Assembly: GCA_016712265.1 (NCBI GenBank)
Contig: JADJRJ010000022.1
Location: forward strand, 1 to 8,590
DNA length: 8,590 nt
From: Gemmatimonadota bacterium
GTDB lineage: Bacteria; Gemmatimonadota; Gemmatimonadetes; Gemmatimonadales; Gemmatimonadaceae
Direction of reading: 5' to 3'
Shown here: in pieces, positions 4,868-8,590 of the stretch
Layout of the letters: the number at the start of each line of letters is the position of its first letter
How positions within the stretch are numbered: the stretch's first letter is position 1
Notes under the pieces: model-generated
Database searches by the model: none
Told to the model about the DNA's origin: nothing
Seen by the model: only the letters and a program-made list of their open reading frames with translations
Position numbers and translations under genes: made by a program

Positions 4868-5437
4868 ATGCCGAAGCGACCAGCAGGACTTCCGGGGGGC
4901 CGGATGCCGTGGCGTGACCGATTCGTCGAGCGCATGACCCAGTGGCAGGGGGCGCGCGGCTACTCCGACGCCGGACTGGCTGAACGGATCTCGGAATACC
5001 ACCCGATGAGCGCGGCGACGGTGTGGAAACTGAAGAATGCCGACCCGCCGAGGGGCGTCACGCTCGACGAGGCGATGGCGATCTCCGCTGCGCTCGGGTT
5101 CGAGTCGATCGAGCAACTGCTGCAGTCGTCGACCGTGGCTGGCGTCGTCGAGGACCGGATCGTGCGGGCACTGGATCGGGTGCGGTACTACGCCGCGGGG
5201 TTTCCGGTAACGAAGATCGACGCCGACCTGAACACAGCCCGCGAGGCGCTCGCCTACGCCGAGGCTCCGCTGACCGACGATGAGGAACGCGGCCTGCTGG
5301 CACTGCTCGGCGAACTCCAGACGGAGACCGAGGAACTAGTGAAGATCGCGCAGAGTCGCGCCAACGGTGTCCGTCGCGAGATCAAGGCCACGAAAGACGC
5401 GCTGCGGAAGGCGAGCCGGGGGAGGGGAAAGCAATGA
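4868..5437 (+). CDS. Helix-turn-helix regulator, candidate repressor, 189 aa
   Basis: The chosen ATG at 4868 has GGAGAGAGAG upstream. The open frame extends to a TTG at 4829 without a ribosome site. Residues 30-78 form an XRE-like helix-turn-helix (YSDAGLAERI, then MSAATVWKLKN, then TLDEAMAISAALGF). Residues 88-189 are helical and charged (EDRIVRALDRVRYYAAG, ERGLLALLGELQTETEELVKIAQ), consistent with a dimerising coiled coil, and end very basic. The stop overlaps the integrase ATG (ATGA), so the two are co-translated. Its divergence from xis and its link to int suggest control of lysogeny or excision through the 4757-4867 region. An SOS-type protease domain is not visible, so induction may depend on an antirepressor. 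Confidence 0.75.
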   Translation: MPKRPAGLPGGRMPWRDRFVERMTQWQGARGYSDAGLAERISEYHPMSAATVWKLKNADPPRGVTLDEAMAISAALGFESIEQLLQSSTVAGVVEDRIVRALDRVRYYAAGFPVTKIDADLNTAREALAYAEAPLTDDEERGLLALLGELQTETEELVKIAQSRANGVRREIKATKDALRKASRGRGKQ

Positions 5438-6511
5438 CCAAGCGAGACATCTACAGGACGGTCACGAAGCGGACCAAGAGGAACCGCGCTGGTGAGGTCA
5501 CCGGGCACGTCTGGCGGGCGTTGTACCGCCACGACGGACAAGAGCACTCCCGGCACTTCCGCGTGAAGGTCGAGGCTGAGAAGTGGCTCGACGAGGTCAC
5601 CGCCGACATCGTCAAGGACGAGTACGTCTCGCCGTCCGATCAGGCGATCACGGTCGACCAGTGGTGCGACATGTGGCTGGCGACGCAAGCGGGCAACCGT
5701 GAGTCGACGCAGCGGCAGGCGAAGTCCGACCTCGAGCGGATCAGGGCGCGGTTCGGTCACCTCCGACTGAAGGACGTTCGCCCGCTCATGGTGACGACGT
5801 GGGGTTCCGAGATGAAGGCCGAGGGGCTGGCGGCGTCCACTGTGGCGAAGTACCGCCGTCGCATGGCGCAGGTGATGAACGCGGCCGTCGAGAACCGGAT
5901 GCTGTCACGTAGCCCCGTGACGCGTTCCACGACGACTGAGAGCGACGACCAGGGCGAAGCGTTCTGGTACACCACGGAGCAGGTGTGGGCGCTCTACGAG
6001 GCGTATGGCGAGCTCGGAGCGGCGGTGCTGCTCGGTGCCTTCGCTGGTCTGCGCATCGGTGAGGTGTGCGGGCTGCGGACTTCGGACGTGGACTGGCAGC
6101 GCGGCATCATTACGCCTGCGGTGCAGTGGCCGGCACTGCCGCTGAAGACCGAGGAGTCGCGCAAGTCCATCCCCCGTGCCGCTGGAATTGATCGACATGC
6201 TGAACCGGCACGTCAGGCCGGGGTCGACCTGGGTGGTCACTGATGAGGTCGGCAGGCAGGTCGGGCCGTGGCAGATCCAGCGGCTTCACCGCGGTGTGCG
6301 GCCTGATGAGCGAGCGCGCTTTCACGATCTGAGGCACTACTTCGCGTCGATGCTGATCGCGCAGGGTGCCAGCATCATCGAGGTGCAACACCGGATGCGA
6401 CACAAGAAGGCGTCGATCACGTTGGACGTGTACTCGCACCTGATGCGCGACAGCGACGAGTCGACCCGGTCGAAGGTCGGGGGCGTGATCGCAGCCCGCG
6501 GGGTCGCGTAG
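5434..6511 (+). pseudogene. int: Tyrosine integrase split by a +1 frameshift (reconstructed 358 aa)
   Basis: The ATG at 5434 overlaps the regulator stop. Residues 1-70 are the basic N-terminal arm-binding region, about 72-165 the SAM-like core-binding domain (ITVDQWCDMWL, GHLRLKDV, TVAKYRRRMAQVMNAAV), and 175 onward the catalytic domain. Arg207 (GLRIGEVCGL) is visible in the first frame, which then runs out of homology at residue 247 and stops at 6241-6243. The rest, from 6176 to 6511, is in the next frame and holds H297-DL-R300, His323 and the nucleophile Tyr333 (LDVYSHL). Removing one C from the run at 6171-6175 restores I-P-V-P-L-E-L and a full-length integrase. The lesion is therefore a single inserted base: sequencing error, inactivating mutation, or less likely +1 slippage on CCC-C. 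Confidence 0.9.
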
Positions 6512-6526
6512 TCCCACTGGACAGCA

Positions 6527-6572
6527 TGAAGCCCCGGTGCCGAGGGGAGGGTCGCTTGGCACCGGGGCTTCA
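6527..6572 (+). terminator. Strong hairpin terminator after int
   Basis: A perfect 15-bp inverted repeat (6527-6541, TGAAGCCCCGGTGCC, and its complement at 6558-6572) with a 16-nt loop follows the integrase stop by 15 nt. There is no long U-tract, as is common for mycobacterial terminators. It probably ends the regulator-int transcript. By its symmetry it could also stop transcription arriving from the right. Confidence 0.8.
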
Positions 6573-6573
6573 G

Positions 6574-6598
6574 ACTTTGTGGACTACGTGTGGACTAC
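6574..6598 (+). repeat. Direct repeat copy 1: paired 10-mers, candidate integrase arm sites
   Basis: ACTT is followed by two copies of TGTGGACTAC starting at 6579 and 6590, 11 bp apart. The whole 25-bp unit recurs at 6769-6793 with one mismatch. Adjacent direct 10-bp sites one helical turn apart are typical of arm-type sites bound by the N-terminal domain of lambda-family integrases. Confidence 0.65.
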
Positions 6599-6618
6599 AC
6601 CAGCCTCAGAGGTCGATT

Positions 6619-6682
6619 TCCCCCACGAATCCGGGCTGTTAGGCCTAGATGTCGTAGTACATCTCGGAACCGTCGTGGGGGA
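6619..6682. repeat. Nested inverted repeats, candidate attachment core region
   Basis: TCCCCCACGA (6619-6628) has its exact complement at 6673-6682. Between them lies AGATGT-CGTAGT-ACATCT (6647-6664), 6-bp arms around a 6-bp centre. An inverted pair of short sites around a 6-8 bp spacer is the form of a tyrosine-recombinase core. The position between the two 25-bp arm-like repeats fits. It could instead be an RNA hairpin. Confidence 0.45.
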
Positions 6683-6710
6683 CGAGTAACGACGAGTAGG
6701 TGCGAGTGTG
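6681..6710 (+). repeat. Three 10-bp-phased direct repeats, possible excisionase sites
   Basis: GACGAGTAAC, GACGAGTAGG and the weaker TGCGAGTGTG follow one another at exact 10-bp steps. Excisionases of this type bind cooperatively to helically phased direct repeats near the attachment core, so these are candidate Xis sites. The third copy is degenerate. Confidence 0.45.
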
Positions 6711-6768
6711 CCGGTTTCGTGTGGGAAATGGGCTAGTCACGTTGAGTCAGACGCAGCGGCTTTCGGCA

Positions 6769-6793
6769 ACTTTGTGGACTACGCGTGGACTAC
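6769..6793 (+). repeat. Direct repeat copy 2: paired 10-mers, candidate integrase arm sites
   Basis: This is the second copy of the 25-bp unit, identical to 6574-6598 except GCG in place of GTG at the junction. The TGTGGACTAC pair is at 6773 and 6784, again 11 bp apart (the second begins C instead of T). The two copies are in the same orientation, 195 bp apart. Confidence 0.65.
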
Positions 6794-6994
6794 GGCACGA
6801 TCTTGGCGCGCCGCGGCGACAACTACCCCGGAGGGAAATGCCGACAGCGGCGGTCAGCCGACGCGGCCGGAACCAGAAACGACACGCCCGGGGTGGACTG
6901 AAGGGGCGACCACCCGCCAGGGCCGCGGCCCTGCTACGGGCAACCACAGCACCGTGCAACGGGTGGCCGCCGACGCCAACGGTACACAGCACAA

Positions 6995-7026
6995 CGCCCC
7001 CGCCACCACGATGGGCAACGGGGGCG
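6995..7026 (-). terminator. GC-rich hairpin after the small paralogue pair
   Basis: CGCCCCCG (6995-7002) pairs with CGGGGGCG (7019-7026) with a 16-nt loop, about 20 nt past the stop of the last minus-strand gene. The tail on the minus strand is only mildly T-rich (TTGTGCTGTG). It is a plausible terminator that would also separate this transcript from the convergent int transcript. Confidence 0.45.
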
Positions 7027-7045
7027 CGATGCCCTCACGAGGTCG

Positions 7046-7243
7046 TCAGGCAGGCTGAGCGTTGAGCCAGTCCCGAGCGACGTTCACCGCGTCCGAGATC
7101 GTCACCACCCCGTAGTGGGTGAATACGTCGGACTCGGTGCCATCCGCATACACGTTGAAAGTGGCGCTCCCGTTCCAGATGACCACCATGTTTGACTCAT
7201 CATCGGCGTACGCGATCACGTCGCCGGTCTGAAGAATGAGCAT
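7046..7243 (-). CDS. Small beta-rich hypothetical protein, paralogue of its neighbour, 65 aa
   Basis: ATG at 7243-7241 has GGGGGAAC upstream and lies 16 nt after the preceding gene. The longer frame to 7465 is a shadow of that gene. The protein reads MLILQTGDVIAYADDESNMV, then VVIWNGSATFNVYADG (residues 19-34), and ends ARDWLNAQPA. The strand-rich core VV.W.G...F.V..DG and the C-terminal A...WL.A helix align well with the preceding 84-aa protein, so the two are tandem paralogues. It is acidic, without cysteine or membrane segment. The function is unknown. Location between terS-side genes and the attachment region, under a local promoter, suggests a lysogeny-expressed accessory gene. Confidence 0.75.
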   Translation of the reverse strand: MLILQTGDVIAYADDESNMVVIWNGSATFNVYADGTESDVFTHYGVVTISDAVNVARDWLNAQPA

Positions 7244-7259
7244 GTTCGTTCCCCCGTTC

Positions 7260-7514
7260 TCAGGCATCGACCAGACCGCCGACGTAGTCCGCGCCGCGAC
7301 GGAACGCCTCCAGCCACACCTGCGCGACCAGTTTCGCCTGGTCGAAACCGTCGACCGACTGGGAGAACTCGGCCAGCGGGCTGCCGCCGTCGAGGAACAC
7401 CGTGAACCGGTTCCCGCCGGACCACAACACCACGTAGTCGTCCTCCGCGGCCGCGACGACGACACCGGGCCGCAGCGACCCGATCAGATCAGTTCCAGTT
7501 GAGTAGGCGCGCAT
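7260..7514 (-). CDS. Small beta-rich hypothetical protein, paralogue of its neighbour, 84 aa
   Basis: I chose the ATG at 7514-7512, with GGGGTGA eight nt upstream. The longer frame to 7574 starts with a GTG that overlaps the promoter's -10 box and lacks a ribosome site. Residues 15-45 (LRPGVVVAAAEDDYVVLW and FTVFLDGG) match the core of the next gene: G.V.A...DD..VV.W.G...F.V..DG. Residues 57-72 form the matching A...WLEA helix. A charged 12-residue tail is unique to this copy. An own promoter, no homologue that I know and a duplicated partner resemble a moron or immunity pair. No toxin, nuclease or membrane motif is visible. Confidence 0.7.
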   Translation of the reverse strand: MRAYSTGTDLIGSLRPGVVVAAAEDDYVVLWSGGNRFTVFLDGGSPLAEFSQSVDGFDQAKLVAQVWLEAFRRGADYVGGLVDA

Positions 7515-7574
7515 CAGCGCATCACCCCGTTTCCGTAGCAGTATCGGCTGGCCGGGTGCCTCCGATTGATCCAC

Positions 7575-7604
7575 ACGCTACGCGCCCCCGGCGGTCACGG
7601 TCAA
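7575..7604 (-). promoter_or_regulatory. Sigma-70-type promoter for the small paralogue pair
   Basis: On the minus strand TTGACC (7604-7599) and TAGCGT (7580-7575) are separated by 18 bp, a good match to mycobacterial housekeeping-type promoters. The predicted start lies near 7568, about 50 nt before the ATG at 7514. It would allow these genes to be transcribed when the phage-type operon upstream is silent. Confidence 0.6.
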
Positions 7605-7626
7605 CGGTCGGCCCGAAGTGGCGCCC

Positions 7627-8082
7627 TCACGCCAACAGGACCGCGACGAGGGCCACCAGCAGCGCCACCAGCGCCGCCCCGCCCCCGCAGCCACGGCCGG
7701 CGCTGGCCTTGTCATCGAGCAGTGGCACCCCGTCGTCGTCTGTGTCCCACATGAGGTTTGCGTTCACGCCGCCGTTCGGGAAGCCCTCGAGCGCGACCTT
7801 GATCTTCGCCTTACGTCTGCCAGTGCTGTGCAGGTAGGCCAGCATCCGCACCACGTTGTCGCGGTCGCTTGCAGTCCGGCCCCTCGGGTCGAGCAGTCCG
7901 GCGTACACCCCGTCGACGTACACCTGGGCGGGGTCGCCGACGTTGACCGGCCGGCGCACCTCCGCGGCCGTGAAGACTTCGGCGTACTCGTCGCTCGGGC
8001 CGCCGTTGTGGCGGTCGAACACGGCACGCACCCGCGGCTTGTCTGGCTTCTCGATGGGCACATACGCCCCGGCGAACTTCAT
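7627..8082 (-). CDS. Hypothetical protein with hydrophobic C-terminal tail, 151 aa
   Basis: The ATG at 8082-8080 has GGGGG eight nt upstream. The longer frame to 8163 overlaps the terminase-like gene and lacks support. The N-terminal 115 residues are soluble with mixed strands and helices (KFAGAYVPIEK, RVRAVFDRHN, PAQVYVDGVYAGLLD, DRDNVVRMLAYLHS). A linker with Gly and one Cys (GRGCGGG, residues 129-135) follows, then 16 hydrophobic residues to the end (AALVALLVALVAVLLA), which could be a C-terminal membrane anchor. I do not recognise the family. TAGGCT at 8123-8118 might be a -10 box. A tail-anchored product in a phage operon could act at the membrane (exclusion or lysis control), but that is speculation. 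Confidence 0.7.
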   Translation of the reverse strand: MKFAGAYVPIEKPDKPRVRAVFDRHNGGPSDEYAEVFTAAEVRRPVNVGDPAQVYVDGVYAGLLDPRGRTASDRDNVVRMLAYLHSTGRRKAKIKVALEGFPNGGVNANLMWDTDDDGVPLLDDKASAGRGCGGGAALVALLVALVAVLLA

Positions 8083-8132
8083 CTGACGACCCCCGTCGCT
8101 CTCGTCTCGTGCCACCCAGCCTAGTGCGCCTC

Positions 8133-8543
8133 TCACTGCATTGCGTCGCCGTCCTTGGCCCAACCGATCGCCCGCTGCCGCATCTCCGTTAGTCGGCTGG
8201 AGTCGGCGTCGACGCGGGCCTGCTCATCGGGGTGCAACTGGAGCCGGCGGGCGGCACGCAGACGATCCAGGGCGTCGGGCTCGTGTTCCTTGTACTGGTC
8301 GCGGACCTTGCGTGTCTCGGGTGACAGGCCGAGCATCCGCAGCGTCGCGTTCAGATGCGGCGCGACCCATCCGACCGTCTTACGCCACGCGGCGGGGTCG
8401 TCCTCGCTGGCCGCGGAGTCGATCACGGCCGCCAGTTGCAGCGCGACCTGCACCTGGGCCTCGTCCTCGGGTTCCAGGTGAGTGGCGGCAGTGACCGCAC
8501 GTTTCACCGCGTTCAACATCGCGTGCTTGGAGCGTCTGGGCAT
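8133..8543 (-). CDS. Terminase small subunit-like protein, 136 aa
   Basis: ATG at 8543-8541 has AGGAAGG upstream. Residues 1-20 are basic (MPRRSKHAMLNAVKRAV). Residues 22-45 (HLEPEDEAQVQVALQLAAVIDSA) and 60-80 (VAPHLNATLRMLGLSPETRKV) match the pattern of small actinophage terminase subunits: an acidic ED.A.V..A..LA..ID start, then L...LR.LGLSP..R. The C-terminal half is charged and helical (ALDRLRAARRLQL, SRLTEMRQRAIGWAK). In packaging the small subunit binds the cos or pac site and recruits the large ATPase. No large subunit follows. The next genes are short and unrelated, as in satellites that redirect helper packaging. The assignment rests on motif resemblance only. Confidence 0.6.
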   Translation of the reverse strand: MPRRSKHAMLNAVKRAVTAATHLEPEDEAQVQVALQLAAVIDSAASEDDPAAWRKTVGWVAPHLNATLRMLGLSPETRKVRDQYKEHEPDALDRLRAARRLQLHPDEQARVDADSSRLTEMRQRAIGWAKDGDAMQ

Positions 8544-8590
8544 CGTTTCAGGCCTTCCTAGAGGTCGATTTGAGGGGGGTGGGGGGCGGA

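Larger units (their letters stand above)
6512..7045. other. Gene-free region with attachment-site-like features
   Basis: No convincing gene was found in these 534 bp. The overlapping open frames here have Arg/Thr/Pro-rich low-complexity translations and no good starts. No tRNA or tmRNA could be folded by eye. The region holds a strong terminator, two copies of a 25-bp repeat, a 10-bp inverted repeat, an 18-bp central dyad and phased 10-bp repeats, described separately. Position directly after int is the usual place of attP. From about 6800 to 6990 I see nothing recognisable. Confidence 0.6.

Noticed and set aside
6605..6635. tRNA or tmRNA 3' end (GGTCGATTTCCCCC resembles a T-arm)
   Set aside because: No matching acceptor or anticodon arm could be folded upstream, and the T-loop consensus is broken.
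6700..7065. Two overlapping plus-strand ORFs of about 120 codons
   Set aside because: The translations are Arg/Thr/Pro-rich and low in complexity, with no good ribosome site, and they run over the candidate arm repeat and a terminator.
8560..8571. 12-mer AGAGGTCGATTT shared with 6608-6619
   Set aside because: A 12-base match between two places in a window of this size is expected by chance. The flanks do not align.
8544..8590. cos site in the G-rich tract upstream of the terminase-like gene
   Set aside because: The position is right, but no overhang sequence or dyad known to me is present and the tract is cut by the window edge.

Overview
The window is GC-rich (roughly two thirds G+C), with actinobacterial codon use and phage-type small proteins. 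It looks like part of a mycobacterial or closely related temperate phage, prophage or phage-satellite element. No ordinary chromosomal housekeeping gene, rRNA or tRNA was found.

Layout. (1) From 4756 down to 23 there is one tightly packed minus-strand operon, with most junctions overlapping by 1-4 nt. In transcription order it holds an AlpA/MerR-type excisionase, a doubtful 49-aa ORF, a ParB-domain protein, a 57-aa Cys-containing protein, a replication-initiator-like protein, a short DNA-associated protein, a 55-aa Cys/His protein and four phage-type hypothetical proteins. A further gene starts at the left edge. (2) At 4757-4867 lies a divergent control region with a dyad. (3) At 4868-6511 (plus strand) a helix-turn-helix regulator overlaps a tyrosine integrase. 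The integrase is split by one extra C in a C5 run. (4) At 6512-7045 there is a gene-free attachment-site-like region. It has a strong hairpin terminator, two near-identical 25-bp repeats that are each an 11-bp-spaced pair of 10-mers, a central dyad and 10-bp-phased repeats. (5) From 8543 down to 7046 there is a second minus-strand group: a terminase-small-subunit-like gene, a protein with a hydrophobic C-terminal tail, and two tandem paralogous small genes with their own promoter.

How it may work. The regulator-int pair faces away from the xis-rep operon, the divergent switch seen in temperate phages and phage-inducible islands. The most striking element sits inside the replication gene: four copies of a 19-bp palindrome plus a ladder of direct half-sites at exact 13-bp steps. 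It lies between the N-terminal winged-helix region and the rest of the protein, as the lambda origin lies inside gene O. I read it as an embedded iteron origin. A terminase small subunit without a large subunit beside it, and the gene order int/regulator | xis | rep-ori | small phage genes ... terS | accessory genes | att, fit a SaPI-like satellite in circular or tandem form. A complete phage genome or two adjacent prophages cannot be excluded from this window.
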